Shown: positions 15,001 to 21,164, counted from the stretch's first letter. The stretch is 64,000 nucleotides of DNA from Brenneria nigrifluens DSM 30175 = ATCC 13028 (GCF_005484965.1 NZ_CP034036.1:1240001-1304000), one strand, 5' to 3'. Program-made: numbers and translations. Notes: a model not told the origin generated them from the sequence alone.

Positions 15001-18000
15001 CAGGGGCGACAACCGGTACTTCATCGGCGTTTGCAGTACAAGGGGATGATGTTTACCGGGACGGTGAAAGCTACACGCTAAGCGTAACGAACGCGGGTGA
15101 GCATAACTTCGAGCAACTGGATACCAGTGATACCGCGACAGTGACGGTGACCGATACGGTCGACACCACCACGCTGACGCTGGGTGATGTGAGCGTGGCG
15201 GAAGGCAGCGATAGCGCCACCGTCAGCGCCACACTGAGTAACCCGACCGATCGTGCCTTTACGGTAACGTTAAGTAACGGGGCGACCATCACTTTTGCAG
15301 CCGGATCGACAACCGCTACCTCATCAGCCTTTGCGGTGCAGGGCGAGGATGTTTATCAAGATGGAGAAAGCTACACGCTAAGCGTAACGAACGCCGGTGA
15401 GCATAACTTTGAGCAACTGGATACCAGCGATACCGCCACGGTAACGGTGACCGACACGGTGGATGTTACTACGCTAACGCTGGGTGATATCACGGTGGCG
15501 GAAGGCAGCGATAGTGCCACCGTCAGCGCCACGCTAAGTAACCCGACCGACCGTGCCTTTACGGTGACGTTAAGCAATGGCGCGACCATTACCTTTGCCG
15601 CAGGGGCGACAACCGGTACTTCATCGGCGTTTGCAGTGCAGGGCGAGGATGTTTATCAAGATGGAGAAAGCTACACGCTAAGCGTAACGAACGCCGGTGA
15701 GCATAACTTTGAGCAACTGGATACCAGCGATACCGCCACGGTAACGGTGACCGACACGGTGGATGTTACTACGCTAACGCTGGGTGATATCACGGTGGCG
15801 GAAGGTAGCGATAGTGCCACCGTCAGCGCAACGCTAAGTAACCCGACCGACCGTGCCTTTACGGTGACGTTAAGCAATGGCGCGACCATTACCTTTGCCG
15901 CAGGGGCGACAACCGGTACTTCATCGGCGTTTGCAGTGCAGGGCGATGATGTTTATCAGGACGGTGAAAGCTATACGCTAAACGTAGCGAATGCGGGTGA
16001 GCATAACTTTGAACAACTGACCAGTAATGAAGCTACGGTAAACATTACCGATACGGTAGATACCACTACGCTGACGCTGGGCGATATCACGGTGGCGGAA
16101 GGCAGCGACAGCGCCACCGTCAGCGCCACGCTAAGCCATGCCACTGACCGTGCCTTTACGGTAACGTTAAGTAACGGGGCAACCATTACCTTTGCCGCCG
16201 GGGCAACGACCGGCACCTCGAGCGCCTTTGCGGTGCAGGGCGAGGATGTTTATCAGGACGGTGAAAGCTACACGATAAGCGTAGTGAATGCCGGTGAGCA
16301 TAACTTCGAGCAACTGGATACCAGTGATACAGCGACAGTCACGGTGACCGACACGGTCGATACCACCACATTGACGCTGGGCGATATCACGGTGGCGGAA
16401 GGCAGTGATAGCGCCACCGTCAGCGCCACGCTAAGTAATCCCACCGATCGTGCCTTTACGGTAACGCTAAGCAATGGCGCGACCATTACCTTTGCGGCTG
16501 GAGAAACGATCGGGACTTCGAGCGAGTTTGCAGTACAAGGGGATGATGTTTACCGGGACGGTGAAAGCTACACGCTAAGCGTAACGGATGCGGGTGAGCA
16601 TAACTTTGAGCAACTGGATACCAGCGATACCGCGACAGTGACGGTGACCGACACGGTCGATACCACCACATTGACGCTGGGCGATGTGAGCGTGGCGGAG
16701 GGCAGCGACAGCGCCACCGTCAGCGCAACGCTGAGTAATCCCACCGATCGTGCCTTTACGGTAACGCTAAGCAATGGCGCGACCATTACCTTTGCCGCCG
16801 GGTCAACGACCGGTACTTCGAACGAGTTTGCAGTACAAGGGGATGATGTTTACCGGGACGGTGAAAGCTATACGCTAAGCGTAACGAATGCGGGTGAGCA
16901 CAACTTTGAACAGTTGGACACCAGCGATACCGCGACAGTGACGGTGACCGACACGGTCGATACCACCACATTGACGCTGGGTGATATCACGGTGGCGGAG
17001 GGCAGCGACAGCGCCACCGTCAGCGCTACGCTAAGTAATCCCACCGATCGTGCCTTTACCGTGACGTTAAGTAATGGCGCCACCATCACCTTTGCCGCCG
17101 GGGCAACAACCGGCACCTCTTCGGCTTTTGCGGTGCAGGGCGATGATGTTTATCAAGATGGTGAAAGCTACACCCTAAGCGTAACGAACGCGGGCGAACA
17201 TAACTTTGAACAGTTGGATACCAGCGACACGGCAACGGTGGCGGTGACCGATACGGTGGATACGGTCAATGTCACCATCGAGTCCAATGGTGACGTGACT
17301 GAAGCCCAGGACGCGGTCTTTACTATCAAGGCAGACCGGGTGCTATCCGACGATCTGGTGGTCACCCTAAGCAATGGCGACACGGTGACTATCCAGGCGG
17401 GTGAGCAGAGTGTGGCTTATAGCGTGCCGGCGCAGGGCGACGATGTGTACGCCGATGCGGGCAGCGTAACGCTGGGACTCGACAAGGCGGAAGTGGCCGG
17501 CAAGGTGTTTGAAGATCTGCAACTGGGCGGCGATGCGACAGTAAATATCACCGATACGATCGATACCGTCAATGTGACGATCGCCGGCAACGGCGATATG
17601 ACCGAAGTGCAGGAGGCGGTATTTACCGTCAAGGTGGATCGGGTACTGGTCGACGATCTGCTCGTCACCCTAAGTAATGGCGACACGGTAACCATCCGGG
17701 CCGGCGAGCAGAGCGTGGCCTATACCGTGTCGGCGCAGAGCGGTGATGCGGGCAGCGTCACGCTGGGCCTGGTTGACGCCGGCGTGACGGGCAAAACCTT
17801 TGAAGATCTGCGACTGGGCGCTCCGGCTACGGTAGCGGATACCACGCCACCGGTTGCTAACGACAATTCCGTGACAGGTTCGGAAGATACGCCGCTGCAT
17901 ATTGGCTGGAGCGACCTTGGCGCCTCCGCCGACACCGCCAGTATCGTTATATCGGCTCTGCCGCCGGCCAGCGAGGGGATCTTGTATTTTAACGATGGCG

Positions 18001-20729
18001 GTAGCTGGAAAGCGGTGAGCGTCGGGCAGGTATTTACGGCGGAAAATGGCGATTTGAGATTTGAAGCGGTGGCTAATGCCGCCGGCGCCCCTTTCAGCGG
18101 ATTTGAGTATCAGCCGGTCGATAGCGCTGGAAACGTTGGCTATAGCGCTTCATTAAGTATCAATATCACGCCGGTGGCGGATGCGCCGGAGGTCAGCCTG
18201 ACCATCACCAGCGGCGAAACCACGCTGGTGCCGGGAACCATCAAAGTCAATGGCGGCAGCGAGAACGGTGGATTCGATATCCAGGACGGCAAGATCGTCG
18301 CTATCGGCGATGGCGTGCGCGTCTGGCTGACGCAGGGAGATCCGGTTCCCGAGGTGGTTGGTAACGGCGTCATTGCCTATTACAACCAGGGGAATATCAG
18401 CGGCAGCGGAAGCTATACCGATGTCTATGTGGTGCATGACGGTTCCGGCTATATCCAGGACGGCACCAAGCGCGGCCTGAATCAAGTCAGCGGCAATGGC
18501 GGTTCGGAAGCCAGGGGCACGTCGCCGGACTATATCTTCCTTCAGGACGGCGATACGTCCAAATACAGCGTCAGCAACTCGACCAACAACAATGCCGCCA
18601 GCAATGTGAATACGTTCGACGGGGTGAACGTTTACGGCAACGGTCAGCTAATCAGCAGCGGCAACCAGTTGGAAGGCGTGATCTACGGCGATGGCTCGAC
18701 CTATGTGGCGGATAATGACGGCACCACCACGGTTGAAGTGATCCCGGCGCAAAGCGGCTATCAGGCGCATTCCATCACCGTTTCCGCCGCATTGACGGAT
18801 ACCGACGGCAGCGAAACGCTCTCCGGCATTACGCTGTCCGGTCTGCCGGCCGGCACGCAAATCGTTTCCGGCGATACGGTGCTTTATACCGTGGGCGACG
18901 AGGGAACCTATCTGATCCCCAATACCGGCAACGCGCAGTCGTTCACTGCGGATATCAGCATTCGGGTTCCGGTGTCGGCAGGTAAGTTCGATGTTATTGC
19001 CGAAGCGACATCGACCGAGTCGCTGAATCATGACTCGGTGGTGGGCTACTCATCGGAAGAGGTCGAGCAGTATGGGGTGGTCGTCGGTTCTACCGGTGAT
19101 GATGATATTACCGGGACGCTTAGCAATGATATCGTCGTTTCCGACGTCGTCGGTTTACAGGTGGTGGAGGGGGAGAACTATAACATCGCCTTTATCGTCG
19201 ACTCGTCCGGCAGTATGTCTGACACGGATATGGCCAATACGAAAGCCCAGTTGACAGAAGTATTTAATAGCCTGATCGAGAGCGCGGGCGGCGGCAATGC
19301 GGGAACGGTGAATGTGTTCCTGGCGGACTTCGACAGCCAGGTGCAGCAGACGGTGTCCGTCAATCTGGCGGACAGCGATGCGCTGGCGAAATTGATCGCT
19401 ACGCTTGACGGCATGAGTGCCGGCGGCGGCACCAACTATGAGGATGTGTTTAAAGCGACGGCCAACTGGTTCCTAAGCGATCAGGTCACGGGCAATTCCG
19501 GTACTAATCTTACCTATTTTATTACCGACGGCCAGCCGACGTATTATCAAGACAGTGAGAACACTAACCCGGTCATCGCCACCGACTGGTGGGGAAATGC
19601 CACGCTGCGGCTGGACGATATTCTGGATGTGGATAATTATCAGGCGGGCGAAGAGGTACGGGTAACCATCAACGGCCGGGAGTTCGTGGTGGTGGATAGC
19701 CAGGGGCAGGTATACAGTTACTCCCCATACTCCTTTTGGGGCAACAGCGTCGGGCAGTTGCGCGCGCAGGGCGACGGCACCTTTGAAGTCTCCTCCCGCG
19801 CGGGATGGGGGAATGGAACCAACCCCGCCACCTTGAGCAACGCCATCTCCACGTTCGCCATCCTTGGCGCGTTGTCCGTCGTTGAGGCGATTGGTCTGGG
19901 TAAGAGTCTGAGCGCCGCCGACCTCGAGCATTTCGACAGCGACGGCCAGGTGCAGTCCGATATCGATCCCTCCGCTCTCAGTGAGGCGATTCTGGGGGGC
20001 AATACCCAGTTGCCGGCGGGGGATGACTCGGTTTCCGGCGGGATCGGGCACGACGTTCTGTTCGGCGACGTGGTCAAGTTTAATCATATTGACGGCAACG
20101 GATATAATGCATTGCAGCAATATATCGCCGACAGAACGACGGACGGCGATACCTCATCGGTAACCGCCAAGTCTATGCACGACTATATCGTCGCCCACAG
20201 CGATGAATTTAACCTGTCCTCGACAGGTGACGGCAACGATATTCTTAACGGTGGAGCAGGCGACGATATTCTGTATGGTCAGGGCGGCGATGATACGCTG
20301 ATCGGCGGCGCGGGCGATGATATCCTGTATGGCGGCGACGGTAACGACACCCTGCTCGGCGGGACCGGCGACGACATTCTGATTGGCGGCGCGGGCAATG
20401 ACGTGTTGACCGGTGGTGCCGGAGCTGACATCTTTAAGTGGCAGTCCGGGGATGTCGGGCATGACGTTATCAAAGACTTCAATGCCGGCGAAGGCGACAG
20501 GATCGACTTAAGCGAGCTTGTCGGCGAGCTGGAAGAGGGAACCGATATCAGCCGCTATATCCGTATTACGGAGGGTAATGGTTCGCCGACGATTGAAGTC
20601 AGTACGGAAGGCGATTTCACGGGCGATAGCGGAGGCACGGTGGCGGTATCCATCACGCTTGATCACTATAGCGGTGCTTTGCCGTCTCTGGAAAGCTTAG
20701 TCAGCAAGCCGGAACAATCCCAAGGCTGA
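1..20729 (+). CDS. lapA: Giant LapA-like RTX adhesin, type I secreted (5' end outside window)
   Basis: The frame is open from the first base, so the start and roughly 20-30 N-terminal residues lie outside the window; about 6,900 residues remain. In order: a LapA-type N-terminal retention module (glycine-rich linker, DGRTLDLGR motif) with a T-A-A-G protease site at residues 84-87; a GGGGH linker; about 57 tandem modules of 99-100 residues (nt ~460-17840); a cadherin/Ig-like domain (~17840-18180); a unique region; a von Willebrand A domain (~19180-19850) with a DSSGS MIDAS motif at 19200-19214; RTX nonapeptides (20226-20442); and a C-terminal secretion tail. Known LapA proteins are anchored in the outer membrane pore by the retention module and mediate surface attachment and biofilm. 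Partner genes lapG and lapD lie just downstream. The T1SS genes are not in the window, probably upstream. Family identity is firm; the ligand is unknown. Confidence 0.95.
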   Translation, partial: IALDGSQRLLVAGERIYSGEEVVTGANGAVSIALPDGRTLDLGRDSRWSDVAEMTSQNRVAADDEVATLQSAIAQGEDPTQVLDPTAAGNIDAVEAGDGGGGHTSVVLDLTAQIVEANSGFPTEGLGVAFDAVDEREGADESVTSLTTTVGDSSDPTSVILSSDARVAEGGTFTVSATVGSPVTGTPLTITLTDGSTITLPVGQQTGSVQIDTRANDEYMQGDESITIGIGSTVGGNFDNLNTSSTTTITVGDVVDTVNVTIESNGDTTEVQDAVFTIKVDRVLSDDLVVTLSNGEQVTIRSGERSVAYSVAAQGDDVYADAGSVTLGLTDASVAGKVFEDLQLGGDATVNITDTVDTTTLTLGDITVAEGSDSATVSATLSNPTDRAFTVTLSNGATITFAAGETIGTSSEFAVQGDDVYRDGESYTISVTDAGEHNFEQLDTSDTATVTVTDTVDTTTLTLGDITVAEGSDSATVSATLSNPTDRAFTVTLSNGATITFAAGTTTGISSAFAVQGDDVYRDGESYTLSVTDAGEHNFEQLDTSDTATVTVTDTVDTTTLTLGDVSVAEGSESATVSATLSNPTDRAFTVTLSNGATITFAAGETIGTSSEFAVQGDDVYRDGESYTLSVTDAGEHNFEQLDTSDTATVTVTDTVDTTTLTLGDITVAEGSDSATVSATLSNPTDRAFTVTLSNGATITFAAGETIGTSSEFVVQGDDVYRDAESYTISVVNAGEHNFEQLTSNEATVNITDTVDTTTLTLGDITVAEGSDSATVSATLSNPTDRAFTVTLSNGATITFAAGSTTGTSSEFAVQGDDVYRDGESYTLSVTDAGEHNFEQLDTSDTATVTVTDTVDTTTLTLGDITVAEGSDSATVSATLSNPTDRAFTVTLSNGATITFAAGETIGTSSEFTVQGDDVYQDGESYTLSVTNAGEHNFEQLDTSDTATVTVTDTVDTTTLTLGDVSVAEGSDSATVSATLSNPTDRAFTVTLSNGATITFAAGATTGTSSAFAVQGDDVYQDGESYTLSVTDAGEHNFEQLDTSDTATVTVTDTVDTTTLTLGDVSVAEGSDSATVSATLSNPTDRAFTVTLSNGAIITFAAGSTTGTSSEFAVQGDDVYRDGESYTLSVTDAGEHNFEQLDTSDTATVTVTDTVDTTTLTLGDVSVAEGSESATVSATLSNPTDRAFTVTLSNGATITFSAGETIGTSSAFAVQGDDVYRDGESYTLSVTDAGEHNFEQLDTSDTATVTVTDTVDTTTLTLGDITVAEGSDSATVSATLSNPTDRAFTVTLSNGATITFAAGSTTGTSSAFAVQGDDVYQDGESYTLSVTDAGEHNFEQLDTSDTATVTVTDTVDTVNVTIESNGDVTEAQDAVFTIKADRVLSDDLVVTLSNGDTVTIQAGEQSVAYSVAAQGEDVYADAGNVTLGLAYASVAGKVFEDLQLGGDATVNITDTVDTTTLTLGDITVAEGSDSATVSATLSNPTDRAFTVTLSNGATITFAAGSTTGTSSEFVVQGDDVYRDAESYTLSVTNAGEHNFEQLDTSDTATVTVTDTVDTTTLTLGDVSVAEGSDSATVSATLSNPTDRAFTVTLSNGATITFAAGSTTGTSSEFAVQGDDVYRDGESYTLSVTDAGEHNFEQLDTSDTATVTVTDTVDTTTLTLGDITVAEGSDSATVGATLSHATDRAFTVTLSNGATITFAAGETIGTSSEFVVQGDDVYRDGESYTLSVTNAGEHNFEQLDTSDTATVTITDTVDTTTLTLGDVSVAEGSDSATVSATLSNPTDRAFTVTLSNGATITFAAGSTTGTSSEFVVQGDDVYRDAESYTISVVNAGEHNFEQLTSNEATVNITDTVDTTTLTLGDITVAEGSDSATVSATLSNPTDRAFTVTLSNGATITFAAGETIGTSSEFVVQGDDVYRDGESYTLSVTDAGEHNFEQLDTSDTATVTVTDTVDTVNVTIESNGDVTEAQDAVFTIKADRVLSDDLVVTLSNGDTVTIQAGEQSVAYSVAAQGEDVYADAGNVTLGLTDASVAGKVFEDLQLGGDATVNITDTVDTTTLTLGDITVAEGSDSATVSATLSNPTDRAFTVTLSNGATITFAAGSTTGTSSEFVVQGDDVYRDAESYTLSVTDAGEHNFEQLDTSDTATVTVTDTVDTTTLTLGDITVAEGSDSATVSATLSNPTDRAFTVTLSNGATITFAAGETIGTSSEFAVQGDDVYRDGESYTLSVTDAGEHNFEQLDTSDTATVTVTDTVDTTTLTLGDITVAEGSDSATVSATLSNPTDRAFTVTLSNGATITFAAGETIGTSSEFVVQGDDVYRDAESYTISVVNAGEHNFEQLTSNEATVNITDTVDTTTLTLGDITVAEGSDSATVSATLSNPTDRAFTVTLSNGATITFAAGSTTGTSSAFAVQGDDVYQDGESYTLSVANAGEHNFEQLDTSDTATVTVTDTVDTTTLTLGDITVAEGSDSATVSATLSNPNDRAFTVTLSNGATITFAAGATTGTSSAFAVQGDDVYRDGESYTLSVTDAGEHNFEQLDTSDTATVTVTDTVDTTTLTLGDVSVAEGSDSATVSATLSNPTDRAFTVTLSNGATITFAAGATTGTSSAFAVQGDDVYRDGESYTLSVTDAGEHNFEQLDTSDTATVTVTDTVDTTTLTLGDVSVAEGSDSATVSATLSNPTDRAFTVTLSNGATITFAAGATTGTSSAFAVQGEDVYQDGESYTISVVNAGEHNFEQLDTSDTATVTVTDTVDTTTLTLGDVSVAEGSDSATVSATLSNPTDRAFTVTLSNGATITFAAGETIGTSSEFAVQGDDVYRDGESYTLSVTDAGEHNFEQLDTSDTATVIVSDTVDTVNVTIDSNGDVTEAQDAVFTVKVDRVLPDDLVVTLSNGDTVTIQAGERSVAYSVAAQGDDVYADAGSVTLGLTDASVAGKVFEDLQLGGDATVNITDTVDTTTLTLGDITVAEGSESATVSATLSNPTDRAFTVTLSNGATITFAAGATTGTSSAFAVQGDDVYQDGESYTLNVANAGEHNFEQLTSNEATVNITDTVDTTTLTLGDITVAEGSDSATVSATLSNPTDRAFTVTLSNGATITFAAGATTGTSSAFAVQGDDVYRDGESYTLSVTDAGEHNFEQLDTSDTATVTVTDTVDTTTLTLGDVSVAEGSDSATVSATLSNPTDRAFTVTLSNGATITFAAGSTTATSSAFAVQGEDVYQDGESYTLSVTNAGEHNFEQLDTSDTATVTVTDTVDVTTLTLGDITVAEGSDSATVSATLSNPTDRAFTVTLSNGATITFAAGATTGTSSAFAVQGEDVYQDGESYTLSVTNAGEHNFEQLDTSDTATVTVTDTVDVTTLTLGDITVAEGSDSATVSATLSNPTDRAFTVTLSNGATITFAAGSTTGTSSAFAVQGDDVYQDGESYTLNVANAGEHNFEQLTSNEATVNITDTVDTTTLTLGDITVAEGSDSATVSATLSHATDRAFTVTLSNGATITFAAGATTGTSSAFAVQGEDVYQDGESYTISVVNAGEHNFEQLDTSDTATVTVTDTVDTTTLTLGDITVAEGSDSATVSATLSNPTDRAFTVTLSNGATITFAAGSTTGTSSEFAVQGDDVYRDGESYTLSVANAGEHNFEQLDTRDTATVTVTDSVDTVNVTIESNGDVTEAQDAVFTIKADRVLSDDLVVTLSNGDTVTIQAGEQSVAYSVAAQGDDVYADAGSVTLGLTDASVAGKVFEDLQLGGDATVNITDTVDTTTLTLGDITVAEGSDSATVSATLSNPTDRAFTVTLSNGATITFAAGATTGTSSEFVVQGDDVYRDAESYTLSVTNAGEHNFEQLDTSDTATVTVTDTEDTTTLTLGDITVAEGSDSATVSATLSNPTDRAFTVTLSNGATITFAAGSTTGTSSAFAVQGDDVYQDGESYTLSVTNAGEHNFEQLDTSDTATVTVTDTVDVTTLTLGDITVAEGSDSATVSATLSNPTDRAFTVTLSNGATITFAAGATTGTSSAFAVQGDDVYQDGESYTLNVANAGEHNFEQLTSNEATVNITDTVDTTTLTLGDITVAEGSDSATVSATLSHATDRAFTVTLSNGATITFAAGATTGTSSAFAVQGEDVYQDGESYTISVVNAGEHNFEQLDTSDTATVTVTDTVDTTTLTLGDITVAEGSDSATVSATLSNPTDRAFTVTLSNGATITFAAGETIGTSSEFAVQGDDVYRDGESYTLSVTDAGEHNFEQLDTSDTATVTVTDTVDTTTLTLGDIAVAEGSDSATVSATLSNPTDRAFTVTLSNGATITFAAGSTTGTSSAFAVQGDDVYQDGESYTLSVTDAGEHNFEQLDTSDTATVTVTDTVDTVNVTIESNGDVTEAQDAVFTIKADRVLSDDLVVTLSNGDTVTIQAGEQSVAYSVAAQGEDVYADAGNVTLGLTDASVAGKVFEDLQLGGDATVNITDTVDTTTLTLGDITVAEGSDSATVSATLSNPTDRAFTVTLSNGATITFAAGSTTGTSSEFVVQGDDVYRDAESYTISVVNAGEHNFEQLTSNEATVNITDTVDTTTLTLGDITVAEGSDSATVSATLSNPTDRAFTVTLSNGATITFAAGATTGTSSEFAVQGDDVYRDGESYTLSVTDAGEHNFEQLDTSDTATVTVTDTVDTTTLTLGDIAVAEGSDSATVSATLSNSTDRAFTVTLSNGATITFAAGSTTGISSAFAVQGDDVYQDGESYTLSVTDSGEHNFEQLDTSDTATVTVTDTVDTTTLTLGDVSVAEGSDSATVSATLSNPTDRAFTVTLSNGATITFAAGSTTATSSAFAVQGDDVYQDGESYTISVVNAGEHNFEQLTSNEATVNITDTVDTTTLTLGDITVAEGSDSATVSATLSNPTDRAFTVTLSNGATITFAAGETIGTSSEFAVQGDDVYQDGESYTLSVANAGEHNFEQLDTSDTATVTVTDTVDTTTLTLGDITVAEGSDSATVSATLSNPTDRAFTVTLSNGATITFAAGATTGTSSAFAVQGDDVYRDGESYTLSVTNAGEHNFEQLDTSDTATVTVTDTVDTTTLTLGDVSVAEGSDSATVSATLSNPTDRAFTVTLSNGATITFAAGSTTATSSAFAVQGEDVYQDGESYTLSVTNAGEHNFEQLDTSDTATVTVTDTVDVTTLTLGDITVAEGSDSATVSATLSNPTDRAFTVTLSNGATITFAAGATTGTSSAFAVQGEDVYQDGESYTLSVTNAGEHNFEQLDTSDTATVTVTDTVDVTTLTLGDITVAEGSDSATVSATLSNPTDRAFTVTLSNGATITFAAGATTGTSSAFAVQGDDVYQDGESYTLNVANAGEHNFEQLTSNEATVNITDTVDTTTLTLGDITVAEGSDSATVSATLSHATDRAFTVTLSNGATITFAAGATTGTSSAFAVQGEDVYQDGESYTISVVNAGEHNFEQLDTSDTATVTVTDTVDTTTLTLGDITVAEGSDSATVSATLSNPTDRAFTVTLSNGATITFAAGETIGTSSEFAVQGDDVYRDGESYTLSVTDAGEHNFEQLDTSDTATVTVTDTVDTTTLTLGDVSVAEGSDSATVSATLSNPTDRAFTVTLSNGATITFAAGSTTGTSNEFAVQGDDVYRDGESYTLSVTNAGEHNFEQLDTSDTATVTVTDTVDTTTLTLGDITVAEGSDSATVSATLSNPTDRAFTVTLSNGATITFAAGATTGTSSAFAVQGDDVYQDGESYTLSVTNAGEHNFEQLDTSDTATVAVTDTVDTVNVTIESNGDVTEAQDAVFTIKADRVLSDDLVVTLSNGDTVTIQAGEQSVAYSVPAQGDDVYADAGSVTLGLDKAEVAGKVFEDLQLGGDATVNITDTIDTVNVTIAGNGDMTEVQEAVFTVKVDRVLVDDLLVTLSNGDTVTIRAGEQSVAYTVSAQSGDAGSVTLGLVDAGVTGKTFEDLRLGAPATVADTTPPVANDNSVTGSEDTPLHIGWSDLGASADTASIVISALPPASEGILYFNDGGSWKAVSVGQVFTAENGDLRFEAVANAAGAPFSGFEYQPVDSAGNVGYSASLSINITPVADAPEVSLTITSGETTLVPGTIKVNGGSENGGFDIQDGKIVAIGDGVRVWLTQGDPVPEVVGNGVIAYYNQGNISGSGSYTDVYVVHDGSGYIQDGTKRGLNQVSGNGGSEARGTSPDYIFLQDGDTSKYSVSNSTNNNAASNVNTFDGVNVYGNGQLISSGNQLEGVIYGDGSTYVADNDGTTTVEVIPAQSGYQAHSITVSAALTDTDGSETLSGITLSGLPAGTQIVSGDTVLYTVGDEGTYLIPNTGNAQSFTADISIRVPVSAGKFDVIAEATSTESLNHDSVVGYSSEEVEQYGVVVGSTGDDDITGTLSNDIVVSDVVGLQVVEGENYNIAFIVDSSGSMSDTDMANTKAQLTEVFNSLIESAGGGNAGTVNVFLADFDSQVQQTVSVNLADSDALAKLIATLDGMSAGGGTNYEDVFKATANWFLSDQVTGNSGTNLTYFITDGQPTYYQDSENTNPVIATDWWGNATLRLDDILDVDNYQAGEEVRVTINGREFVVVDSQGQVYSYSPYSFWGNSVGQLRAQGDGTFEVSSRAGWGNGTNPATLSNAISTFAILGALSVVEAIGLGKSLSAADLEHFDSDGQVQSDIDPSALSEAILGGNTQLPAGDDSVSGGIGHDVLFGDVVKFNHIDGNGYNALQQYIADRTTDGDTSSVTAKSMHDYIVAHSDEFNLSSTGDGNDILNGGAGDDILYGQGGDDTLIGGAGDDILYGGDGNDTLLGGTGDDILIGGAGNDVLTGGAGADIFKWQSGDVGHDVIKDFNAGEGDRIDLSELVGELEEGTDISRYIRITEGNGSPTIEVSTEGDFTGDSGGTVAVSITLDHYSGALPSLESLVSKPEQSQG
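258..269 (+). other. LapG cleavage site T-A-A-G in the adhesin retention module
   Basis: Codons ACG GCT GCC GGC encode Thr-Ala-Ala-Gly inside the context LDPTAAGNID, followed by a glycine-rich GGGGH segment. In Pseudomonas LapA, the periplasmic protease LapG cuts between the two alanines of a TAAG motif. Motif and position match, and a lapG homologue is encoded at 23167-23874. Cleavage here is inferred, at the boundary 263/264. Confidence 0.85.
460..17840 (+). repeat. About 57 tandem 300-bp modules in the adhesin gene
   Basis: Near-identical units of 300 bp (sometimes 297) follow one another without linkers. The common unit starts TTTLTLGD, contains VAEGSDSATVSATLSNPTD and QGDDVYRDGESYT, and ends with DTVD. 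A second class starting VNVTI occurs eight times (near 770, 4070, 5870, 8570, 10970, 13070, 17270, 17570). The 297-bp variant replaces the LDTSDTATVTVTD end by LTSNEATVNITD, one residue shorter. Each unit looks like an Ig-like beta-sandwich extension module. Copy number was counted from the periodicity and may be off by one or two at the edges. Confidence 0.95.
19180..19850 (+). other. von Willebrand A domain of the adhesin
   Basis: The segment reads NIAFIVDSSGSMSDTDMANTK and later has a T-D-G-Q-P loop, the pattern of a VWA fold with a metal-ion-dependent adhesion site (D-x-S-x-S at 19200-19214). VWA domains near the C-terminus are common in large T1SS adhesins and are usually read as a ligand-binding head exposed at the distal tip. 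No ligand can be predicted. Confidence 0.85.
20226..20442 (+). repeat. RTX calcium-binding nonapeptide repeats
   Basis: Consecutive GGxGxDxLx units (GGAGDDILY, GGAGDDILY, GGTGDDILI, GGAGNDVLT and neighbours) form an RTX array followed by a short tail ending at 20729. This is the usual C-terminal signature of proteins exported by type I secretion: it stays unfolded in the low-calcium cytoplasm and folds on binding Ca2+ outside. Confidence 0.95.
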
Positions 20730-20805
20730 CGGGGTATCGCGTCGAGTGGAACCTCAGGTGATGAGGTTCACTCTTTATCAAGAACGCTTAACAAGGTCTC
20801 TGAGT

Positions 20806-21150
20806 ATGTTTTATATCCAGCGTAATGGTAACGGTCACCTGATCAGGGTTGAGGAGCATCCTTTTCCTGAAATGAATGGTGAACTGGCTGAGGACTCAAC
20901 AGAGGCGTTGGCGTGGTATGAAAGTCATCAAACGGCGCTGAACGGTTTGCAACAGCTGCGCCAAAGCGACCTGGAAATGGTGCGGGTACTTGAAGATTTG
21001 ATTCAGGTACTCATTAATAAAGGGGTGATCAGTATTACTGATTTCCCGTCGGCGGCGCAGTTAAAGCTAATTGGCCGGGCACAGGCGCGTGAAGCGTTGA
21101 ACGGCGGATTGAACAAGCTGATCGGCGATGATGAAGACGGCATGTTCTGA
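20806..21150 (+). CDS. Small conserved protein downstream of the adhesin
   Basis: 114 residues from ATG 20806 (MFYIQRNGNG), with a possible AAGG Shine-Dalgarno about 9 bases upstream; an in-frame ATG at 20746 lacks a site and adds non-conserved sequence. The core (SDLEMVRVLEDLIQVLINKGVI, split here: SDLEMVRVLEDLI then QVLINKGVI) followed by ITDFPSAAQ resembles a short cytoplasmic family common in Pseudomonas that databases often label 'tryptophan synthase subunit beta-like', a name with no functional basis. No signal peptide or membrane segment is visible. It begins 76 bp after the adhesin stop and is followed by a strong terminator, so it is probably cotranscribed with lapA. Function unknown. 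Confidence 0.85.
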   Translation: MFYIQRNGNGHLIRVEEHPFPEMNGELAEDSTEALAWYESHQTALNGLQQLRQSDLEMVRVLEDLIQVLINKGVISITDFPSAAQLKLIGRAQAREALNGGLNKLIGDDEDGMF

Positions 21151-21164
21151 TTATCGCAATGGTA

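Noticed and set aside
768..17840. CRISPR-like regularity
   Set aside because: The unit is 300 bp with no short repeat/spacer pattern and it is a continuous coding sequence.
308..17935. A ladder of open frames of 60-90 codons on the minus strand, spaced 300 bp
   Set aside because: They are shadows of the plus-strand repeat: the unit length is divisible by three, so any chance frame recurs in each copy. They have no ribosome sites and the plus strand codes for a coherent adhesin.
19030..20163. Plus-strand frames inside the 3' part of the adhesin gene
   Set aside because: Different frame of a clearly coding region with VWA and RTX domains.
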